Source of the DNA: a virus
Virus record (IMG/VR): IMGVR_UViG_3300020436_000048
Coordinates: 1-30,942 of that record
Length of the DNA: 30,942 nt
Direction: 5' to 3' (one strand)
Position 1 is the stretch's first letter. Each line of letters opens with the position of its first letter. This document shows, piece by piece, positions 1 through 8,252 of this stretch. Under the pieces are notes generated by a model, which searched no databases, had not been told where the DNA came from, and saw nothing but the letters and a program-made list of their open reading frames with translations. The position numbers were made by a program, and so were the translations under genes.

Positions 1-1467
1 CAAAAACCTTTTATGCTAGAGGATTGGCAAAAAGATCAAATAATAAAACCATTATTTGGTATGGTAGACAAAGAAGGTTTTAGACAATACAGAACTTGTT
101 ATATAGAAATACCGCGTAAGAATGGTAAATCAAATTTATCTGCAGCAATTGCTTTGTATATGCTGTTTGCAGATGGAGAACCAGGAGCAGAAGTTATATC
201 AGCAGCAGCAGATAGAAATCAAGCAAACATAGTTTTTGACATTGCAAAAAAAATGGTATTAAATGACAAAGCTTTGTCTAGTAGAGGAAAGGTATTTCGT
301 AATGCTATTTCTATAGAAGAAAAAGGATCATACTATAAATCTATTTCTTCTGAATCTAACACTGCTCACGGTATGAACATTTCGTGTTGTATTTTTGATG
401 AATTACATGCACAAAAAGACCGTGATCTTTGGGATGTATGTACTACAGCAACTGGTGCAAGAAGACAACCGTTAATAGTTGCTATCACAACTGCTGGTTT
501 TGATAAAAGCAGTATATGTTATGAGGTACATGAGTATGCAAAAAAAGTTAAAGATGGAATTATAAAAGATGAAACTTTTTTACCTATATTATACAGAGCA
601 GATGCAGATGATGATTGGAGAGAAGAAAATGTTTGGAGAAAAGCAAATCCAGGTTATGGAAACATAATTAAAGAAAGTTATTTTTTGCAACAATTTAATA
701 AAGCTAAAAACACTCCATCGTTTCAAAATACATTTAAACGTTTGCATTTAAATATGTGGACTGGATCAGATTCTTTATGGATAGACGATGAAGATTGGAT
801 GGCATGTAATTTATTTCCTATAAAAGAAGAAGAACTAAAAGGAAGAGATTGTTTTGCTGGTTTAGATTTAGCTTCCACAAGGGATATTTCTGCGCTAGTT
901 CTTATATTTCCAAATGAAGATAATACTTTTGAAATTATACCGTATTTTTTTGTACCTGAAGAAAAAGTTTTACAAAGAACAGGCGGAGATGGCGTAGATT
1001 ACAAATCTTGGGTTGATCAAAAATATATAATACAAACAGAAGGAAATGTTGCAGACTATAATTTTATACAAAGTAAATATGTAGAATTGGCTACAAAATT
1101 TAACATTGTTTCATGTTCTTTCGATAGATGGAACTCTTCGCAATTGGTAATTAACTTAATAAATGAAGGCGCAAAGATGAATCCTATAGGTATGGGTTTT
1201 GCTTCACAATCTGCACCTACAAAAGAACTAGAAAAATTGATCTTAGCAAAACAAATTAACCATGGTGGCAATCCAGTTTTAAGATGGATGTTGTCAAATG
1301 TACAAATTAGCGAAGATCCAGCAGGTAATATAAAGGCAAATAAAGGTAAATCTAAGGATAAAATAGATGGAATTGCCGCATTGATCATGGCATTAGCTGA
1401 GTATATGAACACTTTAGAAGGTGATTCAAGTTCAATTTATGAGGATCGTGGATTAATTTTTATATAA
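1..1467 (+). CDS. terL: Terminase large subunit, 5'-truncated by window edge
   Basis: Large terminase: ATPase that drives DNA into the prohead plus the nuclease that cuts concatemers. The first in-window ATG is at 13, but the frame is open to base 1 (QKPF before MLEDWQ). HK97-type terminases carry a KPF-hydrophobic-E-x-WQ segment inside the protein, so this ATG is internal and the true start lies upstream. The Walker A-like motif PRKNGKS falls about 40 residues after that Met, a Walker B-like stretch ending IFDE follows about 90 residues later, and the RNase H-like nuclease domain shows GLDLAS and, near the C-terminus, DKIDGIAAL. 488 residues are in the window; full family members are roughly 550. 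The portal gene follows after an 82-base gap, the classic packaging order. Family assignment is firm; the missing N-terminus is inferred from frame and motif. Confidence 0.95.
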   Translation, partial: QKPFMLEDWQKDQIIKPLFGMVDKEGFRQYRTCYIEIPRKNGKSNLSAAIALYMLFADGEPGAEVISAAADRNQANIVFDIAKKMVLNDKALSSRGKVFRNAISIEEKGSYYKSISSESNTAHGMNISCCIFDELHAQKDRDLWDVCTTATGARRQPLIVAITTAGFDKSSICYEVHEYAKKVKDGIIKDETFLPILYRADADDDWREENVWRKANPGYGNIIKESYFLQQFNKAKNTPSFQNTFKRLHLNMWTGSDSLWIDDEDWMACNLFPIKEEELKGRDCFAGLDLASTRDISALVLIFPNEDNTFEIIPYFFVPEEKVLQRTGGDGVDYKSWVDQKYIIQTEGNVADYNFIQSKYVELATKFNIVSCSFDRWNSSQLVINLINEGAKMNPIGMGFASQSAPTKELEKLILAKQINHGGNPVLRWMLSNVQISEDPAGNIKANKGKSKDKIDGIAALIMALAEYMNTLEGDSSSIYEDRGLIFI

Positions 1468-1499
1468 ATTTTATATAGGGGGTATAATAATTTCTTCCG

Positions 1500-1516
1500 T
1501 TTTTTGTATATTTTTG
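1500..1516 (+). promoter_or_regulatory. Possible promoter upstream of portal gene
   Basis: In the 82-base gap between terL and portal, positions 1509-1516 read TATTTTTG, an exact match to the Bacteroidota -7 consensus TAnnTTTG. The 13-mer TTTTTTGTATATT at 1500-1512 recurs exactly in the gap at 19500-19512. No good TTG -33 element sits at the usual distance, so this is a weak call resting on the -7 match and the shared intergenic 13-mer. Confidence 0.35.
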
Positions 1517-1549
1517 TAAAATGCATGATATTCATGTAATTTTATTTGT

Positions 1550-2752
1550 ATGGGATTATTAGATTTTTTTAGAAAAAAAGAAACAAGAGACAATTACACA
1601 AATCAAAGTGGATTAAATCTATTCCGTAATACAAGTTCTGGAGTAAGAGTAACAGAAGAATCCTCGGTGGGTCTAACAGCCGTATGGGCTGCAGTAAGAC
1701 TATTGTCGGAAACAGTAGCTGCGATGCCGTTAAATTTATATAGAACAGAAAAGGACGGTAGTAAATTTTTAGAACAAGATCACACGTTAAACAAAATCGT
1801 TTCTGTTACTCCTTCTCCTAATTACACTTCTTATATTTGGAGATCTACATTTATGAATCATTTACTATTATGGGGTAATGCGTTTTGCCTTATACATAGA
1901 AATGGAGGCGCTAGAGTCATAGAAATAGAAATGCTACATCCATCTGACGTTAGAGTGGTTAAAAATGAAAACGATGGATTGACATATTATGAAACAAAAA
2001 AAGGAACGTATAATGCAAAAGAGATTTTACATTTTTACGGATTTAGTTTTGATGGATTGGTAGGAAAATCACCAATACAAGCATGTAAGGAAGCTTTAGG
2101 TTTAGGTTTAGCTTCACAAAAATTCGGAGAAAACTTTTTTGGTAGGGGAGCGAATTTATCTGGAGTATTATCACATCCTGGTAGATTAACAGAGGATGCA
2201 GCAAATAGACTAAGAAATTCTTGGTCAGATCGTTTTGGTGGTATTCATAATTCGCATCAAACGGCTATATTAGAAGAGGGGGTAGAATTCAAGCCTATAG
2301 GTATGCCTTTAAATGATGCGCAGTTTATAGAGACGAGGAGATTTAGCGTTGAAGAAGTAGCTAGGATATTTAGAGTACCACCTCACTTAATTGGTGATTT
2401 AACAAGATCAACCTATTCAAACATTGAACAACAATCTTTAGAATTTACAAAATACAGTTTACAACCATATTTAGTTAATATAGAACAAGAGTTAAATAAA
2501 AAACTTTTAACCGAAAGAGAGCAAGGTGTAAATTATTTAAAATTTAAAACAGCAGAATTATTAAGAGCAGATGCTAATTCAAGAGGTGATTATTATAGAA
2601 AAATGTTTGAAGTTGGAGCATTGTCACCAAATGAAATTAGAAAAATGGAAGACATGAATGCTATAGATGATGGTGATAAACATTTTGTACCACTAAATTT
2701 AGGTGATATAAATAAGCAAAATGACAGCGTAGAAGAAGATGGCGACGTATAA
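1550..2752 (+). CDS. Portal protein (HK97 family)
   Basis: Dodecameric portal at the unique capsid vertex through which DNA enters and exits. It is 400 aa, normal for the HK97-type portal family. Recognisable features are the N-terminal GLLDFFRKK start, the segment SVGLTAVWAAVRLLSETVA, the AMPLNLYR motif, and the RRFSVEEVARIFRVPPHLIGD segment near residue 270, which is among the most conserved in the family. The gene sits between terL and the prohead protease, and its 3' end overlaps the protease start by 14 bases, suggesting translational coupling. There is no Shine-Dalgarno; the upstream leader is T/A-rich. Confidence 0.95.
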   Translation: MGLLDFFRKKETRDNYTNQSGLNLFRNTSSGVRVTEESSVGLTAVWAAVRLLSETVAAMPLNLYRTEKDGSKFLEQDHTLNKIVSVTPSPNYTSYIWRSTFMNHLLLWGNAFCLIHRNGGARVIEIEMLHPSDVRVVKNENDGLTYYETKKGTYNAKEILHFYGFSFDGLVGKSPIQACKEALGLGLASQKFGENFFGRGANLSGVLSHPGRLTEDAANRLRNSWSDRFGGIHNSHQTAILEEGVEFKPIGMPLNDAQFIETRRFSVEEVARIFRVPPHLIGDLTRSTYSNIEQQSLEFTKYSLQPYLVNIEQELNKKLLTEREQGVNYLKFKTAELLRADANSRGDYYRKMFEVGALSPNEIRKMEDMNAIDDGDKHFVPLNLGDINKQNDSVEEDGDV

Positions 2753-3857
2753 TGATTATCCTAAGTCTGCAACTAATAATGCAAAAAGAGCCATAAAGTA
2801 TAAAGAAGAAAATGGCTCAAGTTGTGGAACAAGTGTTGGTTGGACTAGAGCGAGACAGCTTGCAAATAGAGAAAAAATTAGTAGATCTACAATTGCAAGA
2901 ATGGCAAGTTTTAAAAGACATCAACAACATAAAGATGTACCGTATGATGAGGGATGTGGAGGTATAATGTGGGATGCATGGGGAGGTACTTCAGGAATAG
3001 AATGGGCTATAAGAAAATTAAAACAAATAGATAAAATGAAAAAAGAAAATAAATCATTGACTGAAAACAGACATATAGATAAAATAGAGGAAAATGACAC
3101 TCATTATATTATCTATTATTTAAAAGACATGGATCAAGTACAAGAGGATGATCATTATGAAGATAATGAAATGGAAGACAAGCAGAATGAGATGGAGGAT
3201 AATATGAAAGAAGAAAACGAGATGGAAGATAATTATAGAAATCTTATAAACAGTAAAGATTTTGAAAGAAGAACCTTTACTTGTAAAATAAACGAAACTA
3301 GAGATGATAATAAAAATTCTAGACAAGTAGTTGGTTATGCAAGTGTTTTTAATAAACTTAGCGAAGATCTTGGTGGGTTTAGAGAGAAAATAGATAGAAA
3401 CGCATTTGACGATGTTATGGAAAACGATGTAAGAGCACTCTTAAACCATGATGCTAATTATATTCTTGCGAGAACTACATCCGGTACACTATCTTTATCG
3501 GTAGATGATAATGGATTAATGTACAAATTTGATGCGCCAGAGACAACTTATGGTGAAGATTTGTTAGTCTCATTAAAAAGAGGTGATATAACACAAAGCA
3601 GTTTTGGTTTTGTAGTAGAGAAAGATGAGTGGAGTAAAGATGAAAATGGAAAAGCGATTAGAACAATTATGAAAGTATCTAGATTGTTAGATGTTTCTCC
3701 AGTTACGTACCCTGCATATCCAGATGCTTCAGTAGGAAAAAGAAATTTTTTACAATATAGAACAGATCTTGAAAAAGAAGAAAACAAAAAACAACAAGAA
3801 GATTTAGTTAGGAGAAATTTATTAGAGTATAAAATTAATTTATTAAAATTACAGTAA
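2739..3857 (+). CDS. Prohead maturation protease with extra N-terminal domain
   Basis: Maturation protease that cleaves the capsid protein delta domain during head assembly. Two parts are visible. Residues about 1-95 form a compact Cys/Trp-rich domain (SSCGTSVGWTRARQLANR, DEGCGGIMWDAWGG) that is not part of the canonical HK97 gp4 protease. An acidic Glu/Asp/Met-rich linker covers about 110-165. The C-terminal half is a U35-type protease: GYASVFN, a candidate catalytic His in ALLNHDANYILAR, and the candidate Ser in TQSSFGF, followed by SPVTYPAYPDA. The N-terminal domain may be a scaffold or separately cleaved portion; its function is unknown. Start at 2739 is the only one that includes this domain and it overlaps the portal gene. 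Confidence 0.9.
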   Translation: MATYNDYPKSATNNAKRAIKYKEENGSSCGTSVGWTRARQLANREKISRSTIARMASFKRHQQHKDVPYDEGCGGIMWDAWGGTSGIEWAIRKLKQIDKMKKENKSLTENRHIDKIEENDTHYIIYYLKDMDQVQEDDHYEDNEMEDKQNEMEDNMKEENEMEDNYRNLINSKDFERRTFTCKINETRDDNKNSRQVVGYASVFNKLSEDLGGFREKIDRNAFDDVMENDVRALLNHDANYILARTTSGTLSLSVDDNGLMYKFDAPETTYGEDLLVSLKRGDITQSSFGFVVEKDEWSKDENGKAIRTIMKVSRLLDVSPVTYPAYPDASVGKRNFLQYRTDLEKEENKKQQEDLVRRNLLEYKINLLKLQ

Positions 3858-3858
3858 A

Positions 3859-5124
3859 ATGAAAAGTATTACACTTAAAGAAGAGAGAGCTTCTCTAGTT
3901 GAAAATATGGAGGCTATCTTGGAAGGTGCTCAGTCAGAAGAACGTGATTTAACTGACGACGAGCAAAAAAGCTGGGAGGGATTTAATGCTGAAATTAAAG
4001 CTGTAGACAAAAAAATTGAAATTGCCGAAAGACAAGAACAATTGAATGCGTCTATCGCTGCTAACATTTCTTCTGCTAAATCTACTACTAGTCCAAAGGA
4101 ATTTAAAAATTATTCCTTTTTAAAAGCTATAAATGAATTCTCAAATGGAAACCTAACTGGTTTAGAAAAAGAGATGGATCAAGAAGCTCGAAACAACAAT
4201 AGTGGTATTGTTGGACTCGGTATACCTACTGGAGTATTTGGTTCTGAGAAAAGAACTACACCTCAAACAGTTGCGAATGCTGATGAGATGATTGCTACAG
4301 AAGTTGGTGATTTTGTTGGAACACTACAAAACATGACAGTATTAGGTGATCTTGCAACATGGATGTACGGACTATCTGGAAACATGAAGTTGCCTGTTTT
4401 ATCAGGAACTACAGCTACATGGGAAGGTGAAAACGATGCAGCTGCTGAAGCGGGTACTGATATTGGTGGTGTTACATTGTCTCCAGAGCGATTGGCTTCA
4501 TACATGGACATTTCTAAAATGTTATTAGTACAAACTAACAACTCAGTTGAAAGAGCGATTAGAGATGACATGTTAAGAGCAATTGCTGCAAAAGTTGAAA
4601 GCGCTGCACTAGGTACTTCTGATGGTACTGCTAACGAACCAACTGGAGTCTTCGGATTATCTGGTACTGGTTCTGTTGCATCTGGAGCTGCTACTTTAGC
4701 AAAAATGATTGAGTTAGAAACTGATGTTGCTGCAAATAATGCAGACTTCGGAAGACTTGCTTATATTACATCTGCAAAAGGTAGAGCTGCATTAAAACAA
4801 ATTTTAGGAAATCCAGTTGCTGGTGATGCTACTGCAGGTTTAGCTGCTGGTATGCCAATCTGGAATGATAACATGATTAATGGTTATCCTGCATTTGCTA
4901 CTAATAACATTCCTGATACTTTTAACACAAATACTGAAGCTGGTGTTTGTTTTGGAAGATGGGATGATTTAGTAATTGCACAATTTGGTAATGCACTAGA
5001 TGTATTAGTAGATCCTTATACGCAAGCTGCTACTGGATCACTTAGAATAATTATAAATTCATATTGGGATACTGCATTTAGACGTGCTGGTTCATTCTCT
5101 ACATGTGAAGGAATTACATTCTAA
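3859..5124 (+). CDS. Major capsid protein (HK97 fold)
   Basis: Forms the icosahedral shell. It is 421 aa, typical for HK97-type capsid proteins that carry an N-terminal delta scaffold. Residues 1-75 are charged and coiled-coil-like (EERASLVENMEAILEGA; EIKAVDKKIEIAERQEQL) and should be the delta domain removed by the protease encoded just upstream. The remainder shows the HK97 capsid pattern: a Gly-rich segment at the presumed mature N-terminus, then GEGDNDAAAEAG-like loop variants, PERLASYMDISKML and AAIAAKVESAALGT-type spine-helix elements, and a C-terminal RIIINSYWDTAFRRAGSF. The gene starts 1 base after the protease stop and is followed by a strong intrinsic terminator, consistent with high expression. 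Confidence 0.93.
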   Translation: MKSITLKEERASLVENMEAILEGAQSEERDLTDDEQKSWEGFNAEIKAVDKKIEIAERQEQLNASIAANISSAKSTTSPKEFKNYSFLKAINEFSNGNLTGLEKEMDQEARNNNSGIVGLGIPTGVFGSEKRTTPQTVANADEMIATEVGDFVGTLQNMTVLGDLATWMYGLSGNMKLPVLSGTTATWEGENDAAAEAGTDIGGVTLSPERLASYMDISKMLLVQTNNSVERAIRDDMLRAIAAKVESAALGTSDGTANEPTGVFGLSGTGSVASGAATLAKMIELETDVAANNADFGRLAYITSAKGRAALKQILGNPVAGDATAGLAAGMPIWNDNMINGYPAFATNNIPDTFNTNTEAGVCFGRWDDLVIAQFGNALDVLVDPYTQAATGSLRIIINSYWDTAFRRAGSFSTCEGITF

Positions 5125-5150
5125 ATAATTTAATTTATTCATTAATAAAG

Positions 5151-5180
5151 GGAGGGGGATAAACCTCCTCCTTTTTTTTT
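5151..5180 (+). terminator. Rho-independent terminator after capsid gene
   Basis: GGAGGGGG at 5151-5158 pairs with CCTCCTCC at 5164-5171 (eight pairs, one G-U) around a five-base loop and is followed by nine T residues. It starts 26 bases after the capsid stop codon and ends only 8 bases before the next start codon. Read-through must therefore feed the connector genes, or a promoter overlaps it. Confidence 0.92.
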
Positions 5181-5188
5181 ATTATAAG

Positions 5189-5860
5189 ATGGCAAGACTA
5201 CAACTATACGATAATCCAAATACTGCGTTGATCACAACTGCTGAGGCTAAAACTCATTTAAGAGTTACGCATTCTGCAGAAGATACATACATAGATTCTT
5301 TAATAATTGCAGCTACTGAGATGGCTGAAAATTATGTTGGTGGTAATTTTATAAACCACAACTACGATTTATTTATGGAAAATTGGAACGATACATACGT
5401 AAGTAATGCTGAGACTGTAAAAGGTTTTTGGCAAAATACTTTAAAAAGTCCCGTTAACTTAAAGTATGGTGGATATTTTAGTAAGTGGACGGGTTTGTAT
5501 CAAATTCTGTTAACTAGAGCACCTTTGCATACTGTTGAGCACATTAAGTATTATGACAAAGATAATGTTTTACAAACTTGGGCAACGAGTGAGTATAATG
5601 TTATGAAATTTCAAAATCAAAAAGGTTTTATAGAAATAGTTAATGGTAAAAGTTTGCCTGATGTTTCAGAGCGCGCTGATGCAGTAAATGTTAGATATTC
5701 ATCTGGATATGGATCTAGTGCTAGTGATGTGCCAGAAGCAATAAGACATGCAGTGTTATTAATCGTAGGATTTTTATATGAAAAAAGAGAAGATACTGTT
5801 AGTAGGCTTCCAAAAGCAAGCGAATATATTTTAGATCCATATAAATTATATAATTACTAA
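5189..5860 (+). CDS. Head-tail connector (gp6-like, QLRG family)
   Basis: First connector ring below the portal. It is 223 aa. The N-terminal half has the family signature: ALITTAEAKTHLRV, then an acidic EDTYIDSLIIAATEMAENYVGG helix; the C-terminal part has PEAIRHAVLLIVGFLYEKRED, the last conserved helix of HK97 gp6/SPP1 gp15-like adaptors. Its place between capsid and head-closure genes fits. The start codon is 8 bases after the terminator T-run with no Shine-Dalgarno. A middle extension (about residues 70-150) makes it longer than minimal 100-aa family members. Confidence 0.85.
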   Translation: MARLQLYDNPNTALITTAEAKTHLRVTHSAEDTYIDSLIIAATEMAENYVGGNFINHNYDLFMENWNDTYVSNAETVKGFWQNTLKSPVNLKYGGYFSKWTGLYQILLTRAPLHTVEHIKYYDKDNVLQTWATSEYNVMKFQNQKGFIEIVNGKSLPDVSERADAVNVRYSSGYGSSASDVPEAIRHAVLLIVGFLYEKREDTVSRLPKASEYILDPYKLYNY

Positions 5861-6228
5861 TGCAAATAGGAGAGTTAATAAAATCAGGAGATTTAGATAC
5901 TCCAATAGAAGTGTATCAGTATACTAATACTCAAAACGATTATGGTGAAATAACGCAAACTAGTTCGTTATTAAAAACTATATGGGCTGCATTAATAACA
6001 ACAGGAACAAAAGGAAATGAAAAAGTACAAGACGAAACTATAGTTGCAACTTCTTTTATTAATTTTTTAGTTAGAGAAGATGATGATTTACAAATGAATT
6101 CTGCTACAGTTAGTCCTGAAGAAAAATTTACAATAAAATACTTAAATAAGTTTTGGAATATATCTAGTATGGAAAGACAAGGAAGGGGAAAAGGAATAAT
6201 AATAAGGTGTTATTTTTACGATAATTAA
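5860..6228 (+). CDS. Head-closure / head-tail joining protein
   Basis: 122 aa, matching the phage head-tail adaptor family (SPP1 gp16 / HK97 gp7 type) that closes the connector and joins the tail. Visible pattern: GDLDTPIEVYQYTNTQNDYGE near the N-terminus, an alternating beta pattern in the middle (IWAALITTG, VREDDDLQM), and the closing KFWNISSMERQGRGKGIIIRC-type segment where family members read wxIxxxxxxgr. Its start overlaps the stop of the previous gene (TAATG). Position and length support the call. Confidence 0.8.
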   Translation: MQIGELIKSGDLDTPIEVYQYTNTQNDYGEITQTSSLLKTIWAALITTGTKGNEKVQDETIVATSFINFLVREDDDLQMNSATVSPEEKFTIKYLNKFWNISSMERQGRGKGIIIRCYFYDN

Positions 6229-6723
6229 ATGGCTAGAACAGGATCATTCGGAGAAACTATTCAAATGAGTCTTGATCAAGATGAGTTAAAAAAGCTTGTA
6301 AGATCATTAGACAGAGTTAGAGATGGATTAAGTAGAGAAAGTAAAGTTGAACAAATTGCTTTTGACGCTATGAAGCCTTTAATGCAGTACGCTAAACAAA
6401 CTGCTCCTGTAAATAAAAACAAAGATTATATACAACCTAAAAGACATTGGAAAGATTATAAACCTGGTGCACTTAAAAGATCTATTGCACGATGGAGATA
6501 TAAAGGTGGTGCATTAGTAGGTGCTAGGTTTGCGCCAAGATCAAAAAATATAGCATCAGATGGTTGGTATGTACATTTTGCTCATGACACTCATCCTGTA
6601 AGAGGTGGAAAACAAACCACAGAATCAACTCCATTTATGGATCATGCAATTCAAGCCATGACAGGTATAACTCATAAATTATTAATAGAAAACACTAAAA
6701 GAATGTTAGATGGTTTATGGTAG
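6229..6723 (+). CDS. HK97 gp10-like neck/tail-completion protein
   Basis: 164 aa. Resembles the HK97-gp10-like family: an N-terminal helix (DELKKLVRSLDRVRDGL), a helix AFDAMKPLMQYAKQTAPV, then PGALKRSIARW and a beta-rich region containing GWYVHFAHDTHPVRGG and PFMDHAIQAM. The SDGWYVHFAHDTH stretch corresponds to the family's Y-A-xx-xE-x-Gt motif region, and PFMDHA to PFLRPA. The gene begins immediately after the previous stop and overlaps the next gene by 7 bases. Role in head-tail joining is inferred from family and order. Confidence 0.8.
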   Translation: MARTGSFGETIQMSLDQDELKKLVRSLDRVRDGLSRESKVEQIAFDAMKPLMQYAKQTAPVNKNKDYIQPKRHWKDYKPGALKRSIARWRYKGGALVGARFAPRSKNIASDGWYVHFAHDTHPVRGGKQTTESTPFMDHAIQAMTGITHKLLIENTKRMLDGLW

Positions 6724-8252
6724 GACAAGCGATAAAATGGTTATTAACTGGATTTGTAAATCAAAACAATCCACAATTTGAGTTAAGAGAATTAATAAAT
6801 GATTCTGTATATCCAAATATAATACCTCAGGATTATAGTTTACCTTCAATAGTTTATTCTATAGAAAAAACAGATCCTAGTTCTATAAAACAAGATAGAG
6901 CAATTGCAAATACTGTAACTTTAGACATAGATATTTTAGACAAATCGTACGCAACTGTAAGTCAAATTACAACGTTATTAATAACACATTTGCATAGATA
7001 CGAAAATAGTTACAATTCTAACGATAGTAACAGTATTGGATATGGAGCAGAAAATGATTCTAGTAATTACTATGGAATGAATGCACCTGCTTCTACTGGT
7101 TTGACACAATATGTTGGTGGTTTACAAATAAAATATCTTTGTTTTGAGGGATTAACAGAAAACTATGAAGACAAATTAAGAATATACAGAAATTCTATAT
7201 CTTTTAAGTTAATGTTTGTAGATGATGCTAGTATAAGAGGCGCTGATGTATTTTTAAAATTTGAAGATCTTAATTTATTAGCTACTAATGTAAATTCTAC
7301 AGATGATCCATTATTTACACAACCTTTAGCTATTGATCAAGGCGTAAATTATTTATTTAGTCCTTCAGTTCATGTTAGTGGTAGTAATAATATAAGTAGT
7401 ACAGATCTAAATGGTGTTTATGATGTTTATTATGACAAAACGTTAACTAGTAATACTAATAGACCTACTATTAAAAAAAGTATAATTAGTCAACCACAAT
7501 ACAATGGTACAAATTATTTATATTTTGATGAAAATAAATTTTTGTCTAGTATAAATGAAACTGAAAAACTAAACAGAAAGTATGGACCTGTAACGTTTTT
7601 TTGTGTGTTTGCAATGCCTGATTCTTATTATGAGTCAAAAAATGCAGCAGTTGTTTTTAAAGATTCTAGTGTAACGACAAAATGTGGTTCAATTTTTGTA
7701 AATACACAATATACTGGATCAGGTGGTCAAGCTGGTCATATATTAACAAGATTCTTAATTTCAGGAGCGGTATTGCAAGATGATGGATCAGGTGGTGACA
7801 AAGAAAGAAGAACTAGTTTTATAGGAGGTATTGTGTCTTGGCCTATATTTGGAATAAATGTAAATTTTACATTTGAGAAGCCAGTTTATTTTGCGGTTAA
7901 TTTTAGAAGAAAAGAAGGACAATTAACTAGAGTAGAGGGTGAGTATGATTTTATAGTTAGTAACTACATGGATGTTTACGGAGATAATAATGATTATAAC
8001 TCTTGGTTTGCTGATGCTTCTAGTACTGGGGGGCCTAATAGTTTTCACGAACATTTTTTTAATTTTGCAACAGTACACAGTGATGTAACTAGTTATACTT
8101 TAGATGATAGTGATTTTGATTTTAACGATAAGTTAGAATTATATGATTTTCAAATTTGGCCTGAATTTTTAACTTTTGGCGAAAGTAAGTATTTACAAGC
8201 AAAAAAACAAATTATTGATAAATACGGATGGTTTAACAAAACTACACAATGA
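6717..8252 (+). CDS. Tail-terminator-like protein with lectin/LamG-like extension (copy 1)
   Basis: 511 aa. Residues about 1-170 look like the DUF3168 tail-completion/terminator fold: VYPNIIPQDYSLPSIVYSIE, a strand VTLDIDILDKSY, a helix TTLLITHLHRY and a last strand ISFKLMFVDD. Ordinary terminators are about 130-150 aa. The remaining 340 residues are beta-rich, Gly/Ser/Asp/Tyr-rich, and end with YDFQIWP followed by KKQIIDKYGWF, the way concanavalin/LamG-type jelly rolls end in phage structural proteins. The extension is inferred to be surface-exposed and possibly glycan-binding. The next gene has the same two-part architecture, so the two are probably paralogues. Domain identity of the extension is tentative. 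Confidence 0.7.
   Translation: MVGQAIKWLLTGFVNQNNPQFELRELINDSVYPNIIPQDYSLPSIVYSIEKTDPSSIKQDRAIANTVTLDIDILDKSYATVSQITTLLITHLHRYENSYNSNDSNSIGYGAENDSSNYYGMNAPASTGLTQYVGGLQIKYLCFEGLTENYEDKLRIYRNSISFKLMFVDDASIRGADVFLKFEDLNLLATNVNSTDDPLFTQPLAIDQGVNYLFSPSVHVSGSNNISSTDLNGVYDVYYDKTLTSNTNRPTIKKSIISQPQYNGTNYLYFDENKFLSSINETEKLNRKYGPVTFFCVFAMPDSYYESKNAAVVFKDSSVTTKCGSIFVNTQYTGSGGQAGHILTRFLISGAVLQDDGSGGDKERRTSFIGGIVSWPIFGINVNFTFEKPVYFAVNFRRKEGQLTRVEGEYDFIVSNYMDVYGDNNDYNSWFADASSTGGPNSFHEHFFNFATVHSDVTSYTLDDSDFDFNDKLELYDFQIWPEFLTFGESKYLQAKKQIIDKYGWFNKTTQ

Noticed and set aside
1056-1412. Antisense frames inside terL and other genes (for example 10295-10633 and 13525-13791)
   Set aside because: All lie opposite strong + strand genes; their compositions are mirror images of those genes and no motifs are seen.
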